Below the pieces are notes generated by a model. That model was not told the origin of the DNA. It did not search any database and saw only the letters and a program-made list of their open reading frames with translations. 64,000 bases of DNA, from contig NSJX01000019.1 of the NCBI GenBank assembly GCA_002286715.1, forward strand, positions 389,876 to 453,875, read 5' to 3'. Made by a program: the position numbers and the translations under genes. Origin of the DNA: Dentipellis sp. KUC8613. Its lineage: Eukaryota > Basidiomycota > Agaricomycetes > Russulales > Hericiaceae. Of the stretch, positions 45,451 through 57,492 are shown one piece after another (the first letter of the stretch is position 1; the number at the start of each line of letters is the position of its first letter).

Positions 45451-47177
45451 ATGCCGTGGTAAGTTTTTCCGCTGTCTCATGATCGTCTCTTCCGATTTCC
45501 TCTGACGGCAAAATTTCGGTTCGACAGGGAAACTCTCGTCAATAATGCACTTAACTTGGCTGCATTCGGTAGGTGTCCTCGACAGCAATTACAATGTAGC
45601 GTTACTGACTATCAAAACTAGTGGTGCTTTATTACGACTACGCACTAACTTTCCCTGCGGAACTCGAGTATTATTGGCGGCCAGGATCTTTCAATTGGGC
45701 GTCCGGCGTATTCTTCATCAACAGATACGTGGCACTGGTTGGCCATCTTCCAGTCGTGTATCAGTGTTTTGTGCCGCCATCAACTATAGGCCGTCATAAA
45801 GTAAGCTTCTCGTTTCACAATATCTCCAACGTTGGCTGAGCCTCCCAATCCGACAGCTTCTGTGAGCGCTATCTTTGGGCTTTTCGTTGGGTTGACCTTC
45901 AACATACTCACAGATTTGCAAACTTGACACTATACCATTCCGTCCTGGTGATGGTACTTCAAGTACTTACTGCGGGCATGTGATCATATTCCTTGGTTCT
46001 TTCATCTCTGAAATTGATAAACATGGTGGTACCACAGTGTTAATGATGATGCGGATGTACGCACTCTACAATCGGAACCGGTATATACTGGCCACGATGT
46101 TGATTGTAATTGCAGCCGGCATCGCTGTGAGTTGCGTAAGTATAGCAAGTTGTTTTGTTTCAAGTTTCTTATCCTCATTTTTCGTGATGCGCGTAGTGGA
46201 TCATCACCGTAGAGGTCAAAAGCGCAGCACTTGGTCCTATCACTGACTCCCAGTAAGTTCGTATGTATCATGTTCTCCGCCTTCTACTGACCGAGTCGAT
46301 TTTAGGGGGAAACGTAGGTCATCTGCATCAACGAGTTGGCTTCCTGATTCAACTCTCCGTGTAGATATAGCAGCCGCATGGACTGCATTACTCCTTTTTG
46401 ATACCACAGTTTTCATCCTCACCATGTATAAGGTCCATCGGATCGGTAGGATTCGACATCAGCCTCTTTTACGGACTCTCTTCAGGGACGGTATGTAATT
46501 CGGAAGTCATTGTTACTCTTCTGCTCATATCGCTGGACAGGTGTTATATATTATATGTATGACTATTTTTTGATTGCTTGGGACCTAGTTTCGACTGCTG
46601 ACCGGACTTGCAGTGTTATCTTGATCATCAATATTATCAACATCTTCGTGTGGGCGGTAAGCAGCGACACCTTTCTGCCTTTCACATCGTTCTGACCTGA
46701 AGATTCTATCCAGCGGGCGCCTGTAAGACTATTGATAGCTGCTCCTATCTTTGCTAACGGACTTTGCGATGCAGGGCGTTTATAAAGGCATCACTTCGAC
46801 TCCCACCAATGTGTAGGTCTTCCGTCGCCTAAATATAACTTGTCACAATAACACATCACAGTATTTCCGTCACCATGATGTCTCGCCTCATGCTCAACCT
46901 TCGTGAACCACAATTGACCCATCTCGGAGAGCTACCATCGACTTGTTGGGATGACCGGCTGGTCAATTCGCGGCCCTGGATCTCCAGTGTTATCGAACTC
47001 AATCCAAATGCGAGTCCGCATATGTCTTTTCAAGCACCGGCCACCGAGTGGCATGCACTTAGTGAGAGAGGTAATACTATTCAGACAGGTATTTCCAATC
47101 TCCAGAAAACTGTATATGTGAATCTAAACTCCCTGTCGCAGATCCTACGGCGTGAACTTGTTATTATGTTTAAATAG
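45451..47177 (+). CDS. DUF6533-type multi-pass membrane protein, copy 1 (one junction unresolved)
   Basis: Function unknown; the family is abundant in agaricomycetes and predicted to have about seven spans. Exons supported: 45451-45458, 45528-45568, 45622-45800, 45914-45975, 46038-46135, 46197-46252, 46306-46313, 46365-46490, 46541-46556, 46614-46656, 46714-46722, 46775-46812 and 46862-47177. Diagnostic start: VVLYYDYALTFPAELEYYW and FFINRYVALVGHLPVVYQ. Then LTLYHSVLVMVLQVLTA, VLMMMRMYALYNRNRYIL, AAAWTALLLFDTTVFILTMY and MMSRLMLNLREP. The 45914 exon fits copies 2 and 3 only in phase 2, whereas the previous exon ends in phase 0; a five-base exon at 45857-45861 would bridge this. The intron 45976-46037 must use a GC donor. 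So either unusual splicing or early decay. Confidence 0.68.
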
Positions 47178-48292
47178 CGCAGGTCATACCATATAGTCAA
47201 TAGGACATATTGCGAACCATGCGTTACGATGCTGTCTTTGTCGATTGTCTAACATCCAGGTATCGATTCGCGAGGTGACTGACCAGAGTGATTCCAGGCC
47301 ACTTTGATGTATAGGATCCCATGACTTCGCCCGTTATGATGACCCATGTCTTCCGGCAAGCGAGCTTTATGCCTATCTGCTTGCTTGTGACTCCCGAAGC
47401 GTATGATGTCACTTCAAGAAGGATGAAATGTTCATCCTAACTTCAATCCGTTTGATATGTACGCGTTCCTACTGCATTCTGCAGCAAAGTCTCATGCCCT
47501 GACGTATTCTTAAGACAGATGCTTGAGCACCCGAGATAACATACCCATAACAGCTTGTACTTCCAAGCTTCTCATGACTTTCGGCGACCGCTACGATGTC
47601 GTACCGTTTGAACGAATAACAGGCGGGCTGATGGTTCGACGTGCCTTGCTGTATCGACATCTCGTACCGGGGTGATGATACGAAAGTGAAAGCGGTCGTA
47701 AGTCATGTGTTCTGAGTTATATTTATCACTATTAATGTGTTGTAGGCGCATCTATGACGGGGATTGAGCAAACGCCGTCAATAACAATATCGCGAAGGCG
47801 TGATTCCAACTTCTATTTGTCAAACGCGTCAACTGCGCGGCCTAATAGCTCCCGTCATTCATTGAAGTCAATTTCTTTTCAATGATCCGTTCGACACACT
47901 CTGCCAAAACGAAGTTCATTCAGGCCTTAAAGTATGTCGCCCCGACACGCGAAGCCGTATATAGACACAGTTTCATATACCAGAAAGACGCTCGTCAGGG
48001 CTGACTTCGCCTTTTACGGAGAAGAAGCAGTCTACGACAACACAGCTGACCCCGGAGGCAAAACAGCTGCCGGAAACTTCGCCTGCACTGAATTGGCTGG
48101 TTCAAGCCGGGCTTTAGCGTGAGATCGGTCAGGTATGGTTCACACACGTTTATTTATTTCTTGAACAGAGGATAAATACTGTGACATCTTCCGGAGTTTA
48201 CCCTGTGGCCCGTCTCGCAACGAGTCCCCCAGCCTAGAGCCTCGCGTTGTCAAATTCACATAGTTCTCGACCTACAGCCTTACCTGAAAGAG
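47178..48292. other. intergenic between DUF6533 copies 1 and 2
   Basis: No gene seen. Confidence 0.4.
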
Positions 48293-49931
48293 ATGCCCTC
48301 GTGAGTCCCCTTGACCGTAATATTTCCAAACAACTTATTCAGTCGAGGCATACAGACTTGGCAATGACATCTTTGTAAACACGTCGACAAGCGCGGCGGC
48401 ATTTGGTACGGCGACCAGATAGATTGAAACTAAGTCTATACTCAACTCTGCCTTTTAGTCGTTCTATACTATGATTATCTGCTGACCCTGTCTATGGAAC
48501 AAGAGCGGTATTGGACGAAGAAATCCCTCAACTGGCCTGGCTGCTTGTTCTTCACCAATCGCTACATCGCTGTGATCGGCCACCTCCCTGTGATGTATCA
48601 GACCTTTGGAGAGTTCCTCGATCTGCCTATCATAGTAAAGAACCCGGTGAGCTTCTTGTGCACAAATGACGGCACGATACGTTAGGCTGACCAACTCCAT
48701 CTCGATAAAGTACCAGTATGTCCGACACGCTCGTCCGACTCGGACTGCCCGCTTACTAGTATCTAGATTCGGGCAGTTTACATTGTACCACTCTCTTCTT
48801 GTTCTTCTTCTACAGATATGCACCGAGGGTGAGAAACATATGTCTTTCTTGGCTTACCATTACTGACGGCCACTTGGATACCAGCACTCCTGATAGTAAG
48901 GATGTATGCCCTGTATGCGCGAGACTTCCGAATGCTGTGTGCGATGCTCATATTAGCGGCTGCACCAATTGCTATCAGCTGTGTAAGCCGAGTCTTCTTG
49001 ACCAGCGTGAGCAAGCTAATTAGAACTCTTCATTCAGCGGGTTATCGCAATAGCCCAGGTACGAGGGTTTGCGGAAGGACCGTTGGATGTGCGACAGTAT
49101 GTCCTCTTTCAGCGACATTGAAGGGCATGTTAACATCTTCCTCTTCTTACAGAGGTCACCGTGAGTACCGCGCCGTGGGGCAGCAGTACAATTTTCTGTG
49201 CTGAAAACACAGGCTAGAGATTGCAGTTGCTTGGTCCGCTTTCCTGGCCTTCGACACCATCATCTTTATATTGACCATGTGGAGAGTCTTTACGATTGGA
49301 CTCGCTCGGCGCCAACCGCTGCTGCAAGCACTTCTTCGGGACGGTGAGTGTGTCATAGCCTTCAGGAACGCGGGTGAGGCTGACAGCAAAGCTGTTAGGC
49401 ATCCTCTATTATATGTATGTCACCATTAGGCGTACTCTGGTATGATCCTCACTGGTAACTGTCCAGTGTACTGCTAGGTGCCAACCTCTTCAACATCATC
49501 CTGCTGCTAGTGAGTCGACACGATGTGCAACTCGCTCCTGGGCCCGCTAACTCTACACCACATCAGCGGGAGACGGTATGTTTCCACGATAGACGCTGTT
49601 TGTCCGCATGCTGAGGCAATGCAGCCCGTTCTCAAAGGGATGATGACTACAGCCTCGAATGTGTACGTTCATTGACTTCCGCAGCATCTCGCGAATTGAC
49701 GCTTCACTCCACAGGTTGTCAGTCACAATCATTTCTCGTCTCATGCTGAATATTCGTGACCCCCGCCTGGGTCGTCGGGTCAACAACCTCCCCACTAACA
49801 CCGTCCCGCCTCTTTCGGACCCGCCTACAACATCGGTGGCACCACAACTGTCCACCGTCATTGAGCTCGAATCGCGTGCGCATGCGCATCCTGCCACGAC
49901 GAATATGATGTCGGGCGGTTCAGCTGTGTAG
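48293..49931 (+). CDS. DUF6533-type multi-pass membrane protein, copy 2
   Basis: Function unknown. Exons 48293-48300, 48356-48405, 48459-48646, 48686-48732 (weak donor, least certain), 48767-48828, 48885-48982, 49038-49096, 49153-49160, 49218-49343, 49399-49414, 49467-49509, 49567-49575, 49625-49662 and 49715-49931, about 322 residues. The start MPSLGNDIFVNTSTSAAAF runs into VVLYYDYLLTLSMEQERYW and FFTNRYIAVIGHLPVMYQTF. Later blocks are TLYHSLLVLLLQICTEALLI, VRMYALYARDFRML, IAVAWSAFLAFDTIIFILTM, VLLGANLFNIILLL and SVTIISRLMLNIRDPRLG. The C-terminus is soluble. Exon sizes of 8, 62, 98, 8, 126, 16, 43, 9 and 38 bases equal those of copy 1, which is strong support. An alternative joins 48711-48828 as a single exon. 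Confidence 0.78.
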
Positions 49932-52395
49932 CGGCCTCCGAATGATGCTCGATTAATGTGAGTGATAAACTCCCTGTTCGATGACGGCCGCTTGACCTAT
50001 TCATAGATGAGGTATTGGATCAACCCGTATATGAGCTCACCAAGTCAGATGGTGTTGCAGTCTTGTACATACTACCAGACGGGAGGTATGCGACGCTGCT
50101 GCACTGGCGAAGCATCTGCTTTGAACGGGTACTGTTCAACGGGCTGATTCTCGAAGATTTCCTTGAACATTGGACCCTGCCGGAGGAAATAGCGTTCATC
50201 ATAGCATCAAGGGCACAGCGCCGCGCAGTTGTTTATATATGCAGTCTCCCCAGGTGAGACGTCAGAATGGAGCTGCAATTGCTCGTGTTCTCAGGTGACG
50301 GGTTTGCGAAGCCTCGCTCTCCGCAGTACATCTACCACCGATGTCAGTGAATGGTACTTCTTTCGTTCCTGGCCACCGCTCGCATGCTCGTTGCTGCAAC
50401 CGTCAGGTTCTGCGAGCGCGCGCCTACACTTGCGACGCGCGCATTGTATACCACCGGTGCCTTTAGCACTTGGTTCTGGAGCACGCTCGTGGATAGACAT
50501 TCGAAATAACTGAATTGGCCGTCGATTGCGCGCTGTCGTAGGACAAGGAGCACGTACTAAAGATCATCCAGGCGTCAGGGACTGTATGGGCCATGTCTGA
50601 CCAGATCTAAGTTTGTGAGCCCGATTCCCACCACGAAGACAAATTGAGGCGAGCAAAGCCTGACGACACGCTTGAGGCGTTGATGGGCGCTCAAGCGAGT
50701 GAGCGCGCCTTTCTTTTTGCAGCCACATCAGGAAAAACCCCCGAGACTTGTTTCAGATTAGATGTCGATTGCGATGGGGTAAAATCCGATGCAATGGACT
50801 TGCGAGGGCTCGCGATGCGTGCAATCACTCGTAAGCTGTATAACCAATGTTTCCCAACGCTGTTTCTCGCAGCGGAATTGCAAGCCGCTCGTATAGCGCT
50901 TGCGAGATGGGTCGCGATCTCACACCAAATTGCAATGACCTCTCAACATGTGCGGCGTCATACTGGGTTACCGGTTACCAGCTGTTATTCAGCTTTTGTA
51001 TTCATACTTTATTCATATTTTTTATTGTAATTAGAGATTTTGGATAGACAAAAATGAATGACCATTCTGATTATTCTGACTACTCAGATACGTGTTGTAC
51101 AACATAAAATAAGTATCTCTTCGGTTCCAGAGTCTTCTCCTACCGACTGCGCTTCACCAAACCAGACAAGGTGCACCGCTGGACCAAAAACAGGAGCGCG
51201 AGAGAGGACAACGGGCAAAGCGACTCCCAGCGACGAGACGGAGATGTAAGGAAGCGAGAGCGGGTGGGGCGAGAGGCCGCAGCACGCGAAAGGGCGGCGC
51301 GCAAAGGAGGTTCGAGAGGGCGCGCAGCGCGCGAAAGGGGCTCGAGAGCGGGCAGCACGAAAAGTGCTTGACAGCAGGCGACGCGGGAGGGTGGCTCGAG
51401 AGGCCACAAGAGGCTGCGACACGAGAGAGGGCGAGAGAACGGGGGCGTGCGACAGAGGGCGCGCGAGTGAGGTGCGTGAAAGCGTGTTCATGAGGGTGAA
51501 CGGGATGCAAGAGCAGGCAGGGCGCGAGCGAGGGCGCACAGAAAGGGCGCAAGCCAGAGGGCGCACGACAGCGGGAGCGGGCGGGGGCACGCGAGAGAAG
51601 CTGAGGCGGTAGGAGTCAAAAGTCAATGTAGTCGCTTTTGGTCGTAGCCTAGCTCAAGCGTAAAAATGCTCCTGCTACTCGGAGTTTTAACTGTAGGGGC
51701 AGCCACTGCAGCACGGGCGCGGGCGCGTCATCTGAAGGAGACACCAGTTAGTGGAAGTCGGCCACAGGCAATGGACGTACAAGGGTATTACAAGCTGGTC
51801 ACGATCTGCCGACAGTTGTCATTTGAACGCAACCTGCCCGCGAGGCTATAAAAGATTCTGGGGAGGTTACAAGTCGGAGCAAGATCGTGCTTGGTCGCGA
51901 TGACCATACAACAGAGTCGCGAGCGAGTTGCGATCCCTCGCGAGCCCTCGGAATCTTCCGCACGGCTTGCAATCGGTGCAGGGGGCCGAAATCTATAACA
52001 AGCCGGCGCGGCTTTTTGTGATGCATCAACAAGCGGTCCCCGCCTGCCATCCAGCCGCCTCGACCATGTCAGGGTTGCGCTATGCCCTGTACGTGGCTGT
52101 ACTTAGACGATCGTAGCGGCAATCTTTTGCTATAAGTACCTCGCCTCGCGATGATTGGGAATACCCACCCTCCCCGATTTCCCCTCTTCGCCACTGCACT
52201 GGTCATCGGTACGTGCTCCTTTTCTTTGAACTACCATTTGTTTTCCTTATTGAGCCATCCCGCAGCTGTGTACGACTGGAACATACACGCGTAACGGAAC
52301 GACGTGCATTTGATCCCGCCTCCTTAGACTTGCTTCCGCCCGCAGACCGCTAGGCCTCCTAATACTCGAGACGCTCCATCTTCCTTCCGTCAACC
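49932..52395. other. intergenic with a purine-rich low-complexity block
   Basis: No gene recognised. 51180-51610 is strongly G/A-rich with degenerate GAGAGGGCGCGCGA-like units. Several minus-strand frames stay open through it purely because of composition. Confidence 0.45.
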
Positions 52396-53097
52396 ATGTC
52401 CTACGTCGACAACACGTCCTACGCTCAAAAGGCCGAGGGCAATGGAAACTATGGTGCTCCTGCAAATGGGACCGTGTCTGCTCAGCCTCAGGTATGTTCG
52501 ATCTCTGCACGAAGGTTTGACGGACTCGCATGTTGATGCCTCTGCAGGGAACAGCGCCCATGCAGACTGGCGCAGGCGGCGGTAACCGTAACGTTTTGAA
52601 CAAGCCCTACAACGGCAACCGCGAGCGCGAATGGAGTCACGGTCTTTGCAGTTGCTTCGGCGATATCGGCACCTGTGCGTACACCCCTCTTCCCTTTGGG
52701 ACTAAGTTTACTTACCCTTCACAATTCTAGGCTGCTTGGCGACGTGGCTCCCGTGCATGGCGTACTCGTCCAACAAGTCTCGTCTTGACTACCTCGAGCG
52801 CAACGGCACGCCCCACCCTACGCACGGCGAAATCTGCTCTGGTGACTGCGTCATCCACGGGTTGATCACCCTTTGTGGCTGCGGCTGGGTCCTCCAGGTA
52901 CGCTGCACATCTCGCATGCTTGGTTCTTGACGAGTCTAATAAATTGATAGATTGGCGTGCGTAACAATGTGCGCAACCGCTATGCCATCGAGGGTGGCGC
53001 CTGCGGCGACTGCATGTCGGCATTCTGCTGCGCGCCCTGCGAGCTTACGCAGGAAAGCAGGGAGATCCAGCTCGAGGAGCATAGCTTCCGTCGTTAA
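52396..53097 (+). CDS. PLAC8 domain protein
   Basis: Small cysteine-rich membrane-associated protein; plant and fungal relatives are linked to cadmium resistance, calcium influx or cell size. Exons 52396-52491, 52548-52674, 52731-52897 and 52951-53097, 178 residues. The N-terminus (MSYVDNTSYAQKAEGNGNYG...) is disordered. The PLAC8 domain starts at REREWSHGLCSCFGDIGTCC, continues LATWLPCMAYSSNKSRLDYL and SGDCVIHGLITLCGCGWVLQ, and ends with RNNVRNRYAIEGGACGDC, MSAFCCAPCELTQESREIQL. The paired-cysteine pattern (CCL, CxC, CCAPC) is the domain's signature. Two weakly hydrophobic Cys-rich segments could insert into a membrane. It sits between DUF6533 copies 2 and 3 with no evident functional tie. 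Confidence 0.95.
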
Positions 53098-54821
53098 TAC
53101 GGTGCCAAAAAGTGGACTTCATGATTCTTACGCCATTCATTCTATTGTTCTGAGCTATGCTACGACTGCGGTTTTCTCTGTAATTATTTGTCGTCTGTAG
53201 ACGTGTGTCTCCACTCGATGTAATTTATTCGTTCAATGTGAACAATCTAGTGAACAATGTTGGCATTGGGCGATAGAAGTTCCACTTGAATTCAATGGTG
53301 AGCTCTCTGGATTGCAGATCCAAGTATCATTAGCATATGTAGAGTACTCTACACCAGCGACATATCTTAAATCCTGGCCGACGCCTGTCAATAGCAATAG
53401 CTGTTATGTCAAGCCTGGGCTTCTCTTTGGTATGGTCAAGGCTCGATAATCCAAGAGCTGTGTAACGAACCCCTCAAGGGCAGGCGTGTCCCTTCCAGGA
53501 TCAGTTCAATGAAGGAGGGTGGAAATGATGCGATCTGACAAGGTTAATGCATTGTCAATAGAACTGTCGATCCTTACACCGGGCGCTGCTTCGTGTCAGC
53601 CTCGAGTGAGCCTTGGCAACGCAAAGAAGTCCGCGAGTGCTGCACAATGTGGTGCGAGAAGACACATGCCGAGCTCCTTACTGCTTCCTGGCGAGACCTT
53701 GGCCCGATATGATGCAGGTCGACTGAATTGCCGCGATCGAGTGGTGGATCAAGCAGACCAGTAGGTCACCAGTTTCGCGAAACGCTTCCCTGTAATGTTC
53801 CAGGGTTGGAATGGGCTCCCGGTCAATAACGAGGGTAATAGAGCGACAGCCTGAGAGGACTTGGCAAACTAGTCAATCCGTTAGCTGGATTCTGCAAGTA
53901 CTAGTGAAAGAGCGCGAGACTGCAAATCAAGGCCCATTTGCCTATTGCGATCGAGGGCCTCGAGGCCGATGTTTGAAGCGACACATCAACAGGCCGTCAG
54001 AACCGATACCGCAATCATTGGCGCAAACCGTCGTCGAAAGAGAAAATGGAGGTAAAGATGAGGGAATGTTCGCGATTCCGGTGCAATCCAAGGAGGACAA
54101 GGAGGATGATGCCTCCTGCTTCCGAGCATTCTGCTTCCGTATAGATTATCTTGCCACCATTTCCTGCTGTCAGAGCTGACCATCTCTTGATATCGATGTG
54201 AACATATATCTGCCAGTGAAATCATGATCTACTACTACACGTTCCAGTCGTTGATTCTCGAAGGAGCAGTTGGGGTGTTTCGGGACGCGTGAGGGTTCCG
54301 GACAGGATTGCGGGGTAAGGCCACGCGCCAAGGCTAACGTTTCTATAGTCACTATTTCGTTATTCCCCAGGGCCACGAGGCGCAAGAAACTCACTATGGG
54401 CTCCATGGGGTAGTTGATGACAACGGCAGCGTACGCGTCGAGCCAGCGGCGGCCGCGATAACACGGATATTCAAATCTTCAGCCTGCCAGAGGAGACGCG
54501 CTGTAGTCGAGTAAGAATGATGTATGGCGTCGGGACAGCGGTGTAACGTTGAGCTTGAGCAGTTACAGCGTCAGGTGGATCAAACGGACTGCGGTCCCAG
54601 GCAGTCAGTTATACTTATATGAGAGAAGGGGATGACGAGGAGAGACGCGCGTGACCCTAGCGCCAGGCGGTATGTCCGTGAAGCCATCTCGGTATCAATA
54701 AGCGACCGTGCCTCCCAGCCAACCTGTGTTGCATTTAGGCAATAATGTGGAGTCTCTGCTGCTGTCCGAGCTCTGCACTCCCCCCGTGCGCGCACGCACA
54801 GGGTTTCGCCGCAGGCAGGAG
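53098..54821. other. 1.7-kb intergenic stretch
   Basis: No gene recognised. Nothing noted beyond short chance open frames. Confidence 0.4.
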
Positions 54822-56875
54822 ATGCCAGAGTCCTGCGACGTGCTCTGCGAGCTCCAGCTCGACGTGAGGAGTCTCGTGCCGCAGCTGTGAGTCCCTGTCC
54901 CTCCATTCTTCATTTCCGCCGCCCCCGCGATCGCGTCTGTCAGCTATAGCTAACCGCCTTTGACGACCGCCCTTCCTTTCTTCCCCGTCCGACATCCGAC
55001 CCGTTTGGCGTCCCCCGAACACTGAATCCCGATTGCCCCCTCCGTTCTCGCTCCGCTCCGCTGAATCCTGAACTCTGTACCGGAAAGGCGAGCGAACTAC
55101 GCCGTGACCCTGCTTTCGCTTGGTGAGTTGACATCGCTTGTTACCGAAGGATTCGCACATGGCTGACGCCCGATGCAGTTATTCTGTACTACGACTTTGT
55201 GTTGACGCTGGCGCAAGAGATTGAGCTGTACTGGCCATCCCAGCACCCGCTCGGATGGGCGTCTTCGATCTTTCTGGTGAACCGCTACCTCACGGTGCTC
55301 GGGCATTTCCCGATAGTGGCAGAGCTGTTCTTGACGTACAAACAGGCTGGGGTGCGTGTATTTCTGGATGCATCGTGCAGGCGGTTGACCTTTGGAATTC
55401 TTCTTTCGCGTCGGCCGGGCAGACGTGAGTGATCCGAGATGCGTTTGGTCGTGGATGTAGAGTTTATATTGACCCTGCTTGCAGCTGCATAGCCATACAG
55501 GGTTACCACAACTACTACATCGTGATCCTGCAGCTTCTCGTCGCAGGTTTGTAGTCCGGTGATCCTCCGCGACACCCGCTGATCGCGCCTCCAGCACTTT
55601 GCTTCCTTCGTATCTATGCGCTGTATGACAGAAATGTCGGCGTCATCTGGTTCTTTGCGTCGCTGGGCATAGGAGCTTTCGCATTAGGCACGGTGTGTTA
55701 TCTCCTCTAGTTTTAGCAGGCTGATTTCCTGACGAGTGACTTCCTATTTTTGCAGTGGTCTAATTTGGCCGCAGGCAAGAAATCGTCGGCTTCGGGATTG
55801 CCACATATACTGCCGATAGACATCATAGGATGCCATTCGCTGACACCGAGGGAAGTGTGAGTAGCTATTCAGTTTTCTTCCTCATTGGGTGATTCTGACC
55901 ATGTAGACTATAAGAGGCAAACGTAGGTGATAAGACAAGCGTATATCCACGGTAATACTGATTATGCACGCAGAGTTGGCAATAGCATGGACTGGCGTGC
56001 TTGTCATCGACTGCTCCGTCTTCTTCATGACACTCTACCGTGCGAGTAGGATCCAAATGCAAGGCAGGCTGCTGCACATCCTGGTCCGCGACGGCGCCAT
56101 GTATTTCTTGTAGGTGCTCACGCTTTCCCTCGAATTGTCTGACATGACGAACGCATGCTGCCCATTACAGTGCGCTATTCTTGACCAACCTGTCAAACGT
56201 CCTGCTCTTCCTCGTACGTCAACAATTTGATTTTCTCGCACCACTTTTCTCATGTCGCCTTGTTCGCTCAGCTGGGCCCCGTGAGTTCTCCAGGGAACGT
56301 CGATATTCGAACGTGCGCTGACCCCCGCTTCGTAGCCTGCTTCCAAAGGAACCCTTGCCATATTTACAAATGTGTATGTCATATTTTCAGTCTATACGTA
56401 CAGGGAGAACAGTACTCACACGGCCGCGGCACATCCAGCCTCTCAGCGACGCTGATCAACCGCCTGATGCTCAACCTCCGCAAGACGAATCTCCCACGCC
56501 GCCCAACGGCAGACGACCCGTCACAATGTGAGCAACGCTCGGGCGAGGTTCGTCACGGTGCCGCGGGCGACGCATCGCGGTCTGCCGCGCCATTCAGTAC
56601 CGTGCTCGTCGGGCCCGGCATGGGCTATTCGGTATATGCGCCCGGCGAGGGCGAGGAACAGATGGAGCTGCAGCCGTACGAGCAGCGGCTGGAAGAGGCA
56701 GGCGAAGGCGAGGACGTACACGGTGAGTCAGCGCTCCGTCTGCTTTGCGGCGGTGGCGGTGGGGCGGAAAATGTGTTGCGGGTGCACGTACGTACTTATG
56801 CTGATCATGATGCCGTCTGTGCTTTGCACCTCTGCAGGTATCGAGCTGGTGCCGGTCCGCCGCAAGCCGCCGTAG
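54822..56875 (+). CDS. DUF6533-type multi-pass membrane protein, copy 3
   Basis: Function unknown. Exons 54822-54886, 55088-55122, 55179-55351, 55381-55424, 55485-55546, 55595-55692, 55756-55856, 55915-55922, 55974-56109, 56171-56213, 56272-56280, 56404-56722 and 56838-56875, 376 residues. The start exon (MPESCDVLCELQLDVRSLVP) is the least certain. Then VILYYDFVLTLAQEIELYW, FLVNRYLTVLGHFPIVAELF, TCIAIQGYHNYYIVILQLL, CFLRIYALYDRN, LAIAWTGVLVIDCSVFFMTL, LFLTNLSNVLLFL and LINRLMLNLRKTN. Two introns present in copies 1 and 2 are missing: the 126- and 16-base exons are fused (136 bases, six shorter), and so are the 38-base and final exons. The 29-base intron 55352-55380 is unusually short. The tail (EGEEQMELQPYEQ...) is longer and acidic and ends ELVPVRRKPP. 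Confidence 0.75.
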
Positions 56876-57492
56876 TGCTCGCTGCGATTGGGTTTGCGGG
56901 TTACACCTTGAGGATGGGGATGACAGAACACTGCAAGAGGCCTCAGGCCTGTGGAGCCCCCGGAGGCTTCGACACACATGATTCGAGCCGACGCAAGGGG
57001 AAGACGCGATGCGTGGGCCTGGCTTGGCGGTCAGCTGAGGCGGGCGCGGACGCGCTCGCGAAGCACTGTATATATCGTGGACGCAACTCCCGCGGAGGTA
57101 CATACGGATTGGCATAATGCGAGGAAAGGGGGGATGGGACCAGTACAGGTGGCATTTGCGATTGTGGTGCGTAGCACGATGGCCTTCTATGTAACATAAT
57201 GCCGGTGAGAATGCGTGCGGCGGGGCGCCGTATAGAGTACTGTAGACATCGTTAATGGGAAACCGTCACTTTACCTTTCATGTACGTCCCACTGACGGGT
57301 TGATTATCAGAAGGTGGCCACTGGATGTGGGAGGTGACAAGACAGCAAGGTACAGATCTATGCACGTGGATAGCTGGACTATGGTTACAGGATGCGATAG
57401 GATGTAGGAGAACCGGTAGTGTAGCGCTTACTCGAGCAATATTTACAGTATAGGTATATGGGTCCAAGAAAAGTGGTGGTCTGGTTTTGGGG
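56876..57492. other. convergent intergenic region
   Basis: 3' flanks of DUF6533 copy 3 (plus) and the acidic unknown gene (minus). Nothing else seen. Confidence 0.4.

Noticed and set aside
51084..51626. 180-codon minus-strand open frame
   Set aside because: Lies in the purine-rich block, where several frames are open because of base composition.
55352..55432. Reading DUF6533 copy 3 straight through to the stop at 55432
   Set aside because: This gives a truncated protein. Splicing 55352-55380 and 55425-55484 restores the conserved TCIAIQGYHNYY segment in phase.
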